The notes under the pieces are model-generated. The model ran no database searches, was not told the origin of the DNA, and saw only the letters and a program-made list of their open reading frames with translations. Positions 1 to 25,576 of a DNA stretch of 64,000 nucleotides are shown here, piece after piece. Both the position numbers and the translations under genes were made by a program. Positions within the stretch are counted from its first letter, which is position 1; each line of letters opens with the position of its first letter. Source of the stretch: Eudorina sp. 2006-703-Eu-15 (lineage: Eukaryota; Chlorophyta; Chlorophyceae; Chlamydomonadales; Volvocaceae); NCBI GenBank assembly GCA_003117195.1, contig BDSI01000194.1, forward strand, positions 1-64,000. Reading direction: 5' to 3'.

Positions 1-12783
<12,783 letters not shown>

Positions 12784-12985
12784 ATTTCTTTCGGTACGGC
12801 AGAAGGAAGCTGGCCGGCCGTTGGCCCGCTGCCCGAGCTTCCTTTATGAGTACTTGTACACGACTTGTTTCATATATCCTGTCTGTCTCGTCTCTTTGTG
12901 TGCCTCGAAACACTCCACTGTTTCCTGACTTAGTATTGCGGAATTGAGCGACTTGAAGGCTCGTATACCATACCCATTCAATTGT

Positions 12986-12990
12986 TGTAA
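12986..12990 (+). terminator. TGTAA poly(A) signal of the kinesin gene
   Basis: TGTAA, the usual poly(A) signal of volvocine algae, about 205 bases after the kinesin stop and 134 bases before the VPS2 start codon. Confidence 0.6.
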
Positions 12991-13123
12991 TAACCACATA
13001 ATCCACATATGATAAGCTGCGTCTATCTTGTTGTTTGACTCGCGGTAAAGTAGCCCACGGGCCAGGGCTTTCGTTTGAACACGAGCTTTGTGGGATATAA
13101 TTTACCTTAATAAAAATCCCATC

Positions 13124-15214
13124 ATGCTTAAAGTTTTCAAGAAGCCGGATGTCAAAGGTAAGTTGCTTGGACTGGGCAGCTTCCGTCACCGCGACTGCGC
13201 GGAACTGGGAAATACCCACTGGGTGTCTCACTGGTTGTTGCAGAACAAGTGCGAGAGTCTCAACGGGAAATCCGGAAAGGAACACGAGGTGCGTGCGGGC
13301 ACGGGCCTTTTGCGCTGGCTGACGAGACGGTTTGCAACACCTTGAGCTGGTCGAAACTTTCCATCGCTGCCCATGTCAGACTTCAGATAAAGGATTGGAT
13401 GGGACGTCTCTCACTAAAACGGGGACGTCCCGCGTCGCACCCTTTTCCCTCCCGCCCTCCCTCCCTCCCTCCCCTCGGTTGCAGACATCGACCGCGAGAT
13501 CCTAGCGCTCAGGCGAGAGGAGGAGAAGCTGATTAAGGACATCAAGGCGGCTGCCAAGGCGGGCAACACGCCAGCCACCCGCGTGCTGGCCAAGTCGCTG
13601 GTGCGGCTACGAGGCCAGATCGCCAAGCTGCAGGGCAGCTCGGCGCACCTGCGGGGCGTCAGCACGCAGATCACGGTGCGGTCGGGTGCACGCCGAGTGC
13701 GCGGCTGCAACTCTATGTATGCGTGTACGACGTGGTGTGCGGAAAGTGCGGCCTGACCCGCGGTGCTGCGTGGGAGGGGTTCCGATTGTGGCCGGCGTAT
13801 GTTCCAGGTGCGTCCGTTGCTGCGCTGTTGCGGGTCACGGGGTCGCAAAACGGCGGCGCGAGTGCACGCACCACCGTGAGTGCTGCATCTGCCACGAAGC
13901 AGCAACTGCGGCTAGGGGCAGGCGGGACACTGAGCTTGCAAGCCCATGTCAACTCATGTACCTGTGTGACGGGGTCGAGCCAGGGACGTCGCTCGTTGTG
14001 CTACGAAAGAACGGGCACTGCCTGACGTTCCACCACTCGCCACGGTCACGTGCTGACATTGGCGTGCAGACCGCCGCCGCCACCACTACAGTGGCGAAGG
14101 CAGTTGGCTCCGCGACCAAGACCATGACCGTCATGCAGGTACGAGATGTGGTCAGGGATTTCGGAGGGGTGGGGTCGGGAGCTGGGCGGGGGACGAGGTG
14201 GAGGCATCCCTGATTCAGCAATGGTGGTGCGAATGAGTTCTGACTTGTGCGCGAAACCTCTAGATGGAGGGTGCCGTTGGAGGACAAGGGTAAGGGAGGG
14301 GCCGCAGCAGCGGTTCTCACGAGGCCGCATTCTCACCCCGACTGGCGCCGCCGCGACGGGGCTGCCGTTCTGCCGGTCTCCTGTGCAGAATTGGCCGACG
14401 GCCAAGTTGCAGGGCCAGGTCCAGGGGCACTCGGGTCCGCCGTCCCTTCTCCACCAAACACGTGAACTCTGAGGCCCCCTGGCCGCGCCACCCGACTCTT
14501 TTTTGATTGGACGCGCGTCGCAACCGCTAACTTGCGCACCCGCTGCCCTCCCACGCCCGGCCCCGCCCCCGGCGCCCTCTTCAGTCCACCATCAACCCTG
14601 CTGGCATCAGCGCCACCATGGCGGCCTTCGCTCGTGAGAACCAGCGGCTGGACATGGCGGCGGAAATGATCGGCGACGCGGTGGACGGGGCCCTGGACAC
14701 TGACGAGACGGAGGATGAGACGGGGGAGCTGGTGGGCCAGGTGCTGGACGAGATCGGGATCGACCTGGCGGCCAGCATTCAGGTAACATGGCGGCCAGCA
14801 TGCAGGTAGAATGGCGGCCGTGCCGGGAGGGGCATTTTGGAGGGCTCAACGGGGATACGCCGCTGAACCGGAGACCGAACCGAACCGAGTGGCTGACACC
14901 AAGACTGGGATGTCGGTAGGGTACGACATCAAGTCTGTGTATGGATCATCGAGTCTGGTCCCGGAGCCCCATACAGCGTCGGGTATAAACTGGTCAAGGC
15001 GACTAGCGCTGCCGAACATTTCCTGCTCCTGGTGTCGGGAGCCCCCGCCGCACCCTCTTCCCCGCCAACGTGCCGTCCCGCCCTCGCGCCGCCGCCCTTC
15101 CCCCGGCAGTCCGCGCCTCGCAGCCGCCAGGCCGCCCGCGCCCCTGCGGCAACCGAGGACCAGGCGGACCTCGGAGACGACCTGGTGGCCAGGCTGGCGC
15201 AGCTCAAGAGCTGA
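13124..15214 (+). CDS. VPS2: ESCRT-III subunit VPS2 (CHMP2-like), complete
   Basis: A 213-residue ESCRT-III protein that polymerises on membranes for scission (multivesicular bodies, cytokinesis, and ectosome shedding in algae). Exons: 13124-13157, 13244-13288, 13485-13675, 14070-14138, 14585-14782, 15110-15214; all phases agree. The short N-terminus MLKVFKKPDVKEQVRES is followed by the basic amphipathic helix region (DIDREILALRREEEKLIKDI), KSLVRLRGQIAKLQGSSAHL, and the acidic C-terminal part with VLDEIGIDL. It ends in DDLVARLAQLKS, which fits the C-terminal MIM helix bound by VPS4. Pattern and length resemble plant VPS2.2/2.3 (CHMP2B type). The start is the only ATG giving the family N-terminus. 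The fifth exon's donor is duplicated just downstream. Confidence 0.92.
14783..14819 (+). repeat. Tandem duplication of an exon-intron border in VPS2
   Basis: The stretch ending the fifth exon (GCGGCCAGCATTCAG then GTAACAT) is repeated 23 bases further on (GCGGCCAGCATGCAG then GTAGAAT). This creates a second, intact-looking GT donor. Its use would add 23 nt, shift the frame and give a stop soon after. Confidence 0.8.
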
Positions 15215-17528
15215 GAGTCGGGCCGCGGGATTGTGCAATACTCACCGCTGGAAACAGCAGTGGCCTTGGAAGTGCTAGGTGCTTTCATTTGGCCGGTGGG
15301 TACTTAAGAAAGTTTAAATCCAGTTGCGGGTGCCCCCAAGGAGGCACATAAAAGGAGATCAAGGCACGCTGGCGAGGCAGCTCTATACAATCGTATAGGA
15401 CGATTGGCGCGTGGGAGATAGATAATCCATACAATGGTACACTTTGACGGGGGTCAAAGAACGGAAGTGTTTGTGGAACTGAGCTGGGCTCCATTACAAG
15501 GACGGCATTATTGGGCGTGGGCGGTTGCATGGATGGGCGGCAGGATGGCTGCGGCACATTTTTCTCTTTGTGCGATTGTCGAGTAGCGCAGGTGGGGCTC
15601 AGCACGCTATCGGGCCCACGCGGCGTTCGGCGTGGAGCAGGGCCCCGGCCGGAAGGAAAGCGAGGCAAGGAGCGGCGTCCCCCAAACCGGGTCGGGTCGA
15701 TCTCGGGCCGCACATGGCCCGGGTGATGCCGCAGGGCGCGTCACGGTGCTGGTGTCCGTATCTATCTAGGGCAAAGATCCGGGACATTGCATGGGAGAAT
15801 CCCCAAACCTGAGGTCTGCCGCAACGGTAGGGCTGTGAGTGCCTGGATTACGTAGGGTCGGATGGCCCGCACGTGCACATGTGGGGTCCCCGGCAGACCG
15901 TCCGGCCCCGGGAGTTCGGGGGACCCCGTCAGGGTGTGGCGGTGGCGGTCGGCGACCTGGAGACAGGGTAGCTCTGTCGTGGAGTAGACCGTGGCGCTTG
16001 CGGTCTTTGGAGGGGTATGATGTATGATATGGTTGCAACGGCGTCCTTTGGATGCGCCTACCCCGTGTGTAACGAGGGGTGGGGGTGAGATTGAAAGAAT
16101 GGCCCGAGTTGCTACAGGGCCCCGGTCCGCGTGGGTTCCCTCCTCGCGTGTGAACCCCCGATCGGCAGACACCGTACAGGTGACCGCCCAAAGGGACCGC
16201 ACCCGAAAACCCATGTCAGCGACCCGATGCGCCGTTGAAATGCAGTGTGTGGGTCCCTAACCCGCCCCTACCGGGCCACCAGGGCAGAGCCCGCGAGGTC
16301 GGGAGGGAACCGGTTGGATTGGTTCATTCAGGCCTTCATGCAGTGACGTGCTAGCAGTGCTGGGTGAAACATCCCAAGAGTGCAGGCACTGACCGCAGGC
16401 ACTGGAGGATCATTCAGCACGGCTTGCCTATGTGATTTGCCCTGGCGCTTATCCAGGCTGCGGTGCAATGATCTGATCGAGAGTGCGACGGAGGGTTTGC
16501 TTCTCACAAGGGCTACAAACTTGACATCCGGCCTTGGCAAGGTTACAGATTCAATAAGCGTGTTGGTGGGCACACGGTCACTTCAGGAGAGGTAGGTCCC
16601 TGTAGAATCGCTTATCTGACAAGGTCTGACAAGTCCACAAAGGGGATGTTAGGCGTTTCAATGACATTTAAAAAGCATAGCACTGAGCGAAATCTACTAT
16701 CGGCAGCGGTCAGAAATAACTTGAGGTAAGCGATTCTGGCCGACAGCGGGCCAACACGCCGACCACAGCGTCGTGTCGAGGCACGGTGTCGTGTGAGTCC
16801 TTGGCGTTGTCCTGCGTCGTGCGCCTACCTGGTGTTAAACGTAATGTAAAATGTATTTCATGGTTTATGTATTGTGAAAATATGTTGTGGGTGTCACCAG
16901 GTGTCACTCGCTTGCCTTCGCGGGCGTGCTTCCCGCACTTGCCCGTCTGTGCTCAACACAGAGGTATCAAAGCCTCATAATAATATGTTATGATACATCA
17001 GATTTTATGCAACCAATACCGCGTATCATGGCCTCAAACTTATGGCGACGCAAGGACGAGCTGAATTTAACTGAATTCTTTTCCATGAAAACTTTGTTAC
17101 CAAAATTATAATATTCAATCTATGATTATTTTGTCAGTCACTCACGTTCCTGCCTTCATGGCGTTAAATGGGAATCTCATACTCCGAAAGGAACGATCAT
17201 CCTATTAATTAAAACCTTGCCGATTTCCTCAGGGTAATTTGCACAGGGGTTCGTAACCTTGCAGGCTAACTGACTTTTCGGTAGGATTACTAAGGCTGTC
17301 AGCATATCGGTTCCTCTTCCCCCTCATCCGTACTCCCAGAGCGCTTGGACGGTGCCCGTCCATATTCTGCGCGAATTATAAGACTCTAACCTTATCTTTT
17401 GGCCGATCATGCAACGAAATTGACAAAATTTACTCTCTGCTTTGACTGCTGACGTGACCATAACCAAGGACACTTAACTCGCCCGCAAACTTAAGTATCG
17501 GAGTCGGGCGGTGCGATCTCCCGCTCTC
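15215..17528. other. Intergenic region between VPS2 and the subtilase gene
   Basis: VPS2 3' region followed by the subtilase upstream region. A TGTAA at 16068-16072 may be the VPS2 poly(A) signal. Two minus-strand ORFs (15713-15285 and 16214-15762) are long for this composition but resemble nothing I know and lack gene-like context. From about 16600 to 17480 the sequence becomes AT-richer, as expected for a promoter region. No RNA gene was seen. Confidence 0.4.
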
Positions 17529-20500
17529 ATGCAGCCGCCCAATAATGATGGGCACGGGGGCGACAATGCCCACCAAAATCCCCTCTACCACAAACAACAA
17601 CAACAACAACAACAGCAGCAGCCGGTTTCCTCGCAAGCCGTGATAGGAGATGTGACCACGGACGCCGCTGCGCCGGTCGACGACGCCAACGCAGCACAGA
17701 AGATGGGTGCACTCAAATATCAGACTGCTGTTTCATTTAACAAACAGGACTCCCTCAGGCTCGGCACGGCAGATGGAAACGGGTCCAAAGGATTCAAAGG
17801 CTGGGTAAGCGACGTCGGTCGGGAAAATGGCATCGAACCTTGCAAAACCCGAATCGAATGTCGAGTACTTGAACAGACCCTGGAAATAAATTGTGCGCTA
17901 TTACGTGCGCTTTTTAGCCGCACTGCGCACGTCGCCCAAGGTGCCGCTTTGACTTCGGGGCGCTGACCGAGCTTTGCTGCCGCCGCCGCCCGCCCGATCG
18001 CGCAGGCTGCCAGTCACCCTTGGCTGTTCCGCGGGCTGATCTTTTTCGGAGTTTTGAGCATCCTGGCAGTTATCATCGTGCCGTCCGTCTGCTCGACGGT
18101 CGGCTGCAAGCCCAAGGAGCACCACGTTGAGGAGGTGGGTCCGGCAGCGCGTCGTCGAACAATCGAGCAGCGCGAAAACATCACCAGCAACAAAATACAG
18201 CAATAAACAATCCTGCTTAAAATTTTTATATAAAAATCCATGGGAAGCCGGTCATTGTACATTTTTTTGACAATCAGGGACAATCCGGACGCCATTAGTG
18301 GCGGGCTGGCGGTTTCGAGCTGTTTGACAGGCGCGCCAGCGGACGGTGCCGAGCGGATGTCTTTCCACGTTTCACAGAAATCCACATCCACTTGCGCAAA
18401 TGTCCGCCACTCGGCCCCACGCCAGCCTTACCCCAGACGCCTTGCCCCGGCCTTCCTCCTCGTCCCCGACCATTTCCGTTGCCACTCCCCGTCCCCCGCC
18501 CCCCCAGGAGATTCCCGGCTCCCTCCGTCTGATGGTCCGCTTAGACCCCCTTGCCGCAACCAGCGTGGCGCAGCTGATCCCGCTGCTGTCCAAGTTCTTC
18601 AACACCACCAAGCTGGTCAGCAGCGGCATCGAGTTGCTCCACTTCGACAACGCGGAGACGCTCAAGCAGGTCAAGTCGCTGCTGAACGAACAGTACGCGG
18701 GTGAGCGAGTCTGGGTGCGCGCGACACGGTACAGGTTGCGGTACAGGTTGAGGTACAGTTTGTGGTGCAGGTTGCGGTCCCGAGGAAACGATGTGTGGGA
18801 GGTGGTGCGGTGAGCGCGCGTGCCAGGACGCTGCCGCAAGGATGGGAGGTCGCGGGGCCTTCGCTGCAAGGCCAGCCGCGTCAACACTCAACAATCAGGG
18901 AGGGGAAGGAAAGCACGACTCCGCGCGGCCCTGACCCCAGCGCCGCCCTCTTGACTCCGCGCGTGCGTGCCTCGGGCGCCGGCGCTGCCCGGTCCCGTGT
19001 CCCTCAACAGCACTGACACCGTATACACCGGTGATCCCTTTGGGGTCCGCTGTAACGTTCATTCATTCATTCATTCACTGACAGCAAAACCATGGCCTGT
19101 TCGTTCGTCCCCGTTTGCCCTGCAGACAAACTCGACCTGCTGGTCAACGACTTCGTCATGAAGATCCCGACCACGCTCAACGGCGCAGAGGTGGTCGCCT
19201 CGCCGTCTGCGCCGCCCTCCGAGCCGCCCTCCGCGCCGGACTATGAATACGGCATCCCCAGCACGCCGCCGGAGTCCCCGCCCACCACGTCCGCCTCGGG
19301 CTCCAACATCGTGATGGAGCAGGAGACCCTGCTGCAGGCGGCCGCCAACACCGCCAAGGTGACCCTGGACGACACGAAGCCGGACCCCATGGAGGCCGAC
19401 ATGTGGCACCTCGCCGCCGTCAATGCCGCCAAGGCCTGGGCCATCACTCGGGGTGAGTGCTGTGGAGGGAGCACGCGCAGGACCAGCCGGAGACGGGTTG
19501 GGTTGGGCCTGGGCTGGGCTGGGCTGGGCTCACCGTAGCTGCTGTTGCTGTTGGTCCAGGCGGCAGGTCAGTGCAGGCCGTGTTTGCCTGTCTCACTGAG
19601 GGATGGGGAGGGGGCTTTCACTCAAACACAATCCCTTGCCCGCCGCATCACTGCCCGCCCGTGTGTCCCTCCGTCCCTGCCCGCCCGTTCGTGTCCCCCG
19701 CCAGGCTCCCCCGAGGTGATCGTGGCCGTGATGGACACGGGCATGGACCTGGAGCACCCCGACCTCAAGGGCAACTTCTGGGTCAACCCGGGGGAGATCC
19801 CGGGCAACGGAATCGACGATGACGGAAACGGTGAGGTTTGAGGTTCTTGTGATTTTGCCAGGGCAGCGGCGAGCGTGTCCATTCCTTCTTTTGACCGCCC
19901 GCATGTTTCTCCCTTTGTCTTTGCTCCAAGTCACAGCCCTGCTACGCTGGCCGTGCCACCGGCCCGTGGGTCTAGCCGGCCACTCAAGTGTGCCCGCGAC
20001 CCACGCCTCTCTCTTTCCCCCCCGCTCCCTCTCTCTCTTTGCCCCTCCCCTGCCCTCCCAGGCTACATTGACGATGTGAACGGCTACGACTTTGCCGGCC
20101 CTTGCACATCCGACTGGCGCGCGAACATCTCGCCGCCGCCGAACCCGCCCATGCCACCCGCGCCGCCGCCGCGGCCTCGCCCGCCGCCAATGGCTCGCAG
20201 CTCGGGCCGCCGCCAGGCCCAAGAGGAGGAGGCCCAAGTCTCTTCTGATTCCGACTGCGGGGGCATCGAGGCCACCGGCCGTTCTCTGCTTCAGGCCCGC
20301 CCGCCTCCGCGGCGGCCCAGCCCCCGCCCGCCGCCGCCCGCCCGCCCGCCGCCTGCACAGCCTCCGCCCCAAGGCGCCCGGCCCCCGCCCTCTCGCGCCA
20401 CGGACCAGATCTACAGGCCTGGCCGGTGAGCCATTCGGGGACCAAAACCTAGGCGGACCCCGTCAGCTCCGATTCGGCTTAGGGAACCCTTGCTGTGGAT

Positions 20501-23500
20501 GTCCGCGGGCTTCCATGCGAACTCATGTTTTGGGAGTCATCATAGGCATAATGACCATATAGGATACTCAACTTTAGATACATGATGATAGGCGTTCGTA
20601 CACGAGTGTGTACATGCGTATTCCTGTACTTTATGGCAACTGCCTTATGCGTGTGCGGACACACGTGTTCGGCAGGTCTCTTCTCTAAACACACACGTTC
20701 GGTGTGCATGTGCCCAACCAACCTCCCCCTCCCCTGCTCCATGCCCTCGCCCCCTCCCCGCCCGCAGCTGCGGCTCCGACTCCGACCCGCGCCCCGACCC
20801 CAACGACAATGGCCACGGCACCCACGTGGCGGGCCTGGTCGCGGCCATCCGCGGCAACAAGATCGGCGGTGCGGGCCTGGCGCCGCGGGTCAAGATCATG
20901 GCGCTCAAGGTGGCGGACCCGTGGGGCAACTTCTACACCTCCAACGTCGTGGCCGCCTACGACTACGCGCTCCGCATGGGCGCCCACATCGTCAGCAACA
21001 GCTTCGGACCGGAGACGCCCACCTTCGAGCCGACCGATTGGCAGAAGCAAGACGCCGCACAGCAGGAGCGGCTGTACGAGCGGGCCATCCGCCCGCTGTC
21101 CGACAAGGGGATCCTCGTGGTCGCTGCCGCCGGTGGGTGCCCCCTCTGGCGGCGCCCGCGGCCCCGGGGCTGTCGCTGATGAGGGGATGAGGGGCGGCTG
21201 AGGGGCGGCTGAGCGGCGGCTGAGGGGTGGCTGAGGGGCCTACGCTACTTACTTGCCCCCTTGTGCATAAAGCAGAGCCGGCAGTCCCCAGAGACCGTGC
21301 CCGACCCCAGCCAGCCGAGAACGGCGCACAACAGGGCAGCCCGGGTAAAAACTTCGCGCCCGCCCCACCCACCCTGCCCAGTTACCTCCCGATCCCTGGA
21401 GCGAAATCGCCAAACCTACCTACCGGCAGCTCTCTCTGCCCCGGTGGATTGCCACCTCTTCCGCCTATTCTGCTGTGCTGCCGATGCCGTCCTCGCTCAA
21501 CCACGTCCTTTCGCCCCCCGCCCTTTCGACTCCCGCCCTTTCGGCCCCCGACTTTCATCCCCGCCCTTTCGCTACGGACCCCGCGCCCCTGCAGGTAACG
21601 AGGACTCCGACCTGGACGGTCTCAAGTCGGCTGGCAGCAACTACCTGCCGTGCACCGTGGACCTGCCCAACGTGTTTTGCATCGCCGCCACCGGCATCGA
21701 CAACAACCTGTTCCGCGAGCAAGCGTGGAACCGCTGGGTGGGCACCAACTACGGCGCCAAGACGGTCGACTTCGCGGCCCCCGGCGGCCGCATCATCTCC
21801 ACGCTGCCGTTCGGTGACAACGTCACCGGCGCCTACGGCGAGAAATCGGGCACCTCGATGGTGGGTGGCTAGGTGCTGGTGTCCCGGCGTGCTGTGACCT
21901 GTGATTCAAACAGATGGGAGATCCGGACGGAGATCTGCATGGCTCAAGCCGCCAATGGTTCCCTGCACAGCAAGCAATTCAGCGCCTGCGTCCAGCTCCG
22001 ACCGTTGGGCGCTCACCCCTCCTTACGCCTCCTGTCACTTGGCCCCCCCTTCCTCCCCCAGGCCACTCCGCTGGTCTCCGCCGCTGCGGCCCTGGTGCTG
22101 TCCGTGCTGGGCGCATCCGACGGCAACTATTACCAGGTAGGGCAGGGCAGAGCTGGGTAGGGCAGATCTGGGTAGGGCAGGTTAGGAAGTCGCAGGGCAG
22201 AGCGAGCAGATGGAGGCGGCAGGGCATGTGGAGGAGGTAGGGCTGGGCGGGCCAGTGCTGTGTGACCAGAACGTCCGCATTTCAGTCCTTATCTGTGCTG
22301 TTTTTATGTCACTGGAGCCGCGGGAACAGCTGACCCCTCTCAAGCCTCCCATTGCCTCCTTCTTAACTCCCATCTCCTCCCACGCCCCCCCATCCAACCC
22401 ACTCACCAGGCCACCCGCGTCAAGAACATACTGCTGGAGAGCGGCGACACCCGACCGGGCATGAAGACCATCTCGCAGCGCATCCTCAACGCTGGCCGTG
22501 CCGTACAGACCGCCACGGCGTACCGCACCGGCGCCTTCTGTGAGTTGGCGGTGGGCCCTATTGGCTGCTGCTTGTCCCCACCCCATCAAGGGTCCGAATG
22601 GGGGGTGCATGCCGCTGCCGCACTGGTCTTGTTCAGCCGAATTAGGACCACATATTTGACCACAACCCGTTGAAGGCGGCCCTCTTTGTGCTTGGGCCCC
22701 CCCGGCCCCCCGCAGTCCTGGCTCCGCTGCCCCAGGATGTGGACGCGGCCAGCAGCGCGCTGACACGCGCCCTGGCTGAGAGCTACTTCCGCCTCTCCGC
22801 TGCATCCGTCACGCAGCTCAGGGCGGACGTTGCAGCGGGCGCCACGTCCTCCGCCGCGCTCAACGTCTGGGGCCTCAACCCCTTCGCCACCGGCGCGAGG
22901 GTGAGCAGACGGAGTGGCTCGCCTGCTTGCTTTGATCAGCGTTGCAGTCCCGCTGTGCCGGCACCCACCTAGCCGCTTGTTGGCGTTCAACTACTAGACC
23001 TGACACTCCTCCTCGTTCTTCGGGTTTGTTTCTTTTTCCCAAATTAAGCCCCCTTTCGCTACCCCCTGTCTCCCTGCCGCCCCTCCCCCCCTCGCTGCCC
23101 CCCTCCTCCCAGCCCGCCACCTCGTCCATTCGAAACTTCAAGTACTGGGGCGACGACGTGGTGGTGGCGGTGCGGGGCCAGTTGCGTCTGGCCACCCAAG
23201 GCTTCTACGGCCTCCGCCTCACCACCACCGCCCCGCTGGCCCGACTGGCGGTCACGGTGGGGCAGCGGAGGATCCTGTTCAACAACACCGCCCCCGGTGT
23301 TTACCAGGCGTCGCTGCAGGTCGACGTCGCGCCCGGTAAGCCCCTCGTCGTGCCCAAGAATGAAAGTAGGGGACAGACCTCGAAAGAGGGCAATCCCAGT
23401 GACAAGGAACACCCGTATACACGGTATCTACGAAGGTAGCGCTCATGATTTTAATGCCGTATATTGATTACATTCACGCTGTGGAATTAGGTCTCCTTGT

Positions 23501-25304
23501 CACGCGTCGTCCTTCCTCGCCGTGTAACCTTGGTCATCCGCAGACTGGTACGACTTTGAGGTGCTGTACAGCAACCCCGACACGACCTCCAACACCAACG
23601 GTCTTGAGCTGACGTGGTCCCTGCCCGGAAGCAGCAGCTCCGCCTTCGCCGCCCTGCCCGAAGGCTGGCTCGTCTCCGGAACCATGACGCCCGCGCCCGT
23701 ACTGCCGTACCTGCCTCGCGACTTGCCCACCGCCGCGACCGTGCCCGCCTCCGAGCTGCCGGCTTCCGTCGGCGGCTTCAACCTCCTGTGGCGCGTCATG
23801 CGCCCGCCGACGGACTCGGCTGACGCGGGAGTCGTGAGCTCCGCCGACCCCGCCGGCGCTGTGGTCTTCAACCCCACCTTCCTCTCCAAACTCTCCCTGG
23901 ACCAGCAGTTCACGTACAGTGTGTTCCTGGACGAGCTGAACTTCATGACCAACACGACGCTGACGGCGGCGCTGACCGGCGGCGCCGCCAACAGCGCCAC
24001 CGCCAACGCAAACGCGACGGCGGACGCCGCCAGCGGCCCGGTGTTCGGCATCGCCACGGCCTTCATCCGGGCGCCCACCGATGCCCCCGCCTCCGTCATG
24101 TTCCGAGTCACCTGCACGCAGTGCACGCTCTACATTGACGGTGTGCTGTTCCACGAGACACTGGACACCGCCACGCCGCCCGGCACGGCCACGCCCGCCA
24201 CCACCACCCGCGTCACGCCCTGCGTCACCCTGGACCCGGTCACCGCCGCCGACGCCACCGGCGCCAACCGGCCCCGACACACGCTGCAGGTCCGCTTCGC
24301 CACGCGCACCAGCGTCGCCGCCGCCGGCCTTGTCGTACAGTACGCTGCCTGCGTCAGCCCGCCGCCCGCGAGCTTCAACCCGCTCAAGTCGATCATGGCG
24401 CCGGCGCCCTGGTACAAGGCGGCCGGACCGGCGTCGACCAGCGGGGACGGCAGCGTGCAGTGCGACATCTGGGATTACGAGACGCTCGGACGGCCGTCGT
24501 ACATGAGCCTGGGCTACATCCCCCGCCGCGAGGACGTCAAGCCGATGGCGGGCTTCCGCATGCCCAACGCCAAGGCCAGCATCACGCCCTGCATGCCCAT
24601 CGGCGGCTTCTGCCCCGCCGGCAAGAACTTCACCGTGCGCACCAGCGTGAGTACGGCAGTTCCCGCCATCCCTGTAGTGCCGCCTCTCAGGAACTCCGTG
24701 CTCCAGACGGCTTCTTCATCTCTCCTAACTTTGAAAAGTTATGCACGGATACCGTGTGATATCACACGGGGGGGAAGGGAGCCGGTGTCGCCGGTGCGGA
24801 GATCACTTGGGGGAGGCAGGGGGGGAACGAGCGCATTCAGGCGCATCCAGTAGTGCGTGCATGTGCGACCCGAGCCATCACTAAATCGCAACCGCCCCTG
24901 CCCCTGCCCCTGCCCCTGCCCCGCCGATCCCCTCACCCCAGGACCTCATCCCCTCCGCCAACCTGCCCAGCGTGCTGTACATCCGCTGCTGGGCCTGGTG
25001 GTCCCGCGGCTTCACCAACGGACTGCTGTCCGTCCGCGCCGCCCAGAGCCTGGCCACCGCCGTGTACCTGGGCAACCAGCAGGTGTGGCGCTCGCTGGGC
25101 TTCGGCGATGACTCGCCCTTTTCGATGATGGCCCGCGCGCCCAACGTGACTCTGCTGACGGGCAACTACCGCCAGTTGGTTGCCTTCGAGTGGCACGGCG
25201 TCACGCCCTTCTCGCGGCTGTCGATCGTCGACGGGACCGTCGAGCCGCCGGCCGACGGTCGCGCGGTAACCATCGACGGCTCTTTCGTTGCGCCGTCGGC
25301 GTAA
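17529..25304 (+). CDS. Membrane-anchored subtilisin-like serine protease, probable sporangin/hatching enzyme family
   Basis: A 1374-residue subtilase in 15 exons: 17529-17804, 18006-18134, 18508-18700, 19126-19452, 19705-19830, 20062-20425, 20768-21132, 21595-21860, 22062-22136, 22410-22539, 22716-22900, 23113-23335, 23544-24646, 24942-25304 and all phases agree (the list has 14 blocks plus the terminal stop block at 24942). A cytoplasmic N-terminus with an NPLY motif and a Gln run precedes one transmembrane segment (LIFFGVLSILAVIIVP), then a propeptide. The catalytic triad is clear: Asp in DTGMDLEHPDL, His in NGHGTHVAG, Ser in GTSMAT split by an intron; oxyanion Asn in SNSFG. A Pro-rich insertion of about 100 residues sits between Asp and His. 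The C-terminal half contains a PA14-like stretch (LYIDGVLF). Chlamydomonas sporangin and Volvox VheA are subtilases that digest the mother wall; assignment to them is inference. Confidence 0.88.
18727..18780 (+). repeat. Imperfect tandem 12-bp repeat GGTACAGGTTGC
   Basis: About four units with substitutions, inside the intron after the propeptide exon ending at 18700. Each unit holds a GGTACAG word. No function is evident. Confidence 0.7.
19020..19080 (+). repeat. Dispersed repeat with (ATTC)n tail, copy 1
   Basis: GTATACACCG, then a short variable part, then GGGGTCCGCTGTAACGTTC followed by ATTC repeats. It lies in a subtilase intron. The same order of words occurs at 26979-27035. A tail of ATTC repeats suggests the 3' end of a retroposon. 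Confidence 0.7.
20426..20767 (+). other. Large subtilase intron with possible transposon fragment
   Basis: The central 200 bases are AT-richer than the surroundings. The 20-base word GGTCTCTTCTCTAAACACAC (about 20676-20695) is the reverse complement of 2388-2407, which abuts the LINE-bearing microsatellite in the kinesin intron, so both may be edges of the same repeat family. Confidence 0.45.
24752..24769. repeat. Perfect 18-bp palindrome in a subtilase intron
   Basis: CCGTGTGAT directly followed by its reverse complement ATCACACGG, inside the intron 24647-24941. Could be a protein binding site or chance. Confidence 0.8.
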
Positions 25305-25571
25305 CCGGCGGTGGCTTGTTTGGTGGATGGGAATCGATCGGTTCGAGTCGTCGATTCGGTGGTTGAGCTTTTCAAGCAAGGAGGATTAAAGCATAATCGT
25401 TGGGCTCATCATCCGAATAATTATTATCGCGTGCTGCGCTTGCCTGTTTCGGGTTGGGAGACGGAGGGAAACGGTCGGTGGCACGACGGCGTTGCGCGTG
25501 GTTGATGTATGTGAATGAGGGGCGCGAATGTGCTGTGGCGGGGCGGCGCAAGTTCTGAACTTCGGTTGTGA

Positions 25572-25576
25572 TGTAA
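25572..25576 (+). terminator. TGTAA poly(A) signal of the subtilase gene
   Basis: First TGTAA after the stop at 25304, about 270 bases downstream. A second one lies near 25781. Confidence 0.55.

Noticed and set aside
25311..25360. GGTTCGAGTC after the protease stop as a tRNA gene
   Set aside because: No cloverleaf can be drawn around it.
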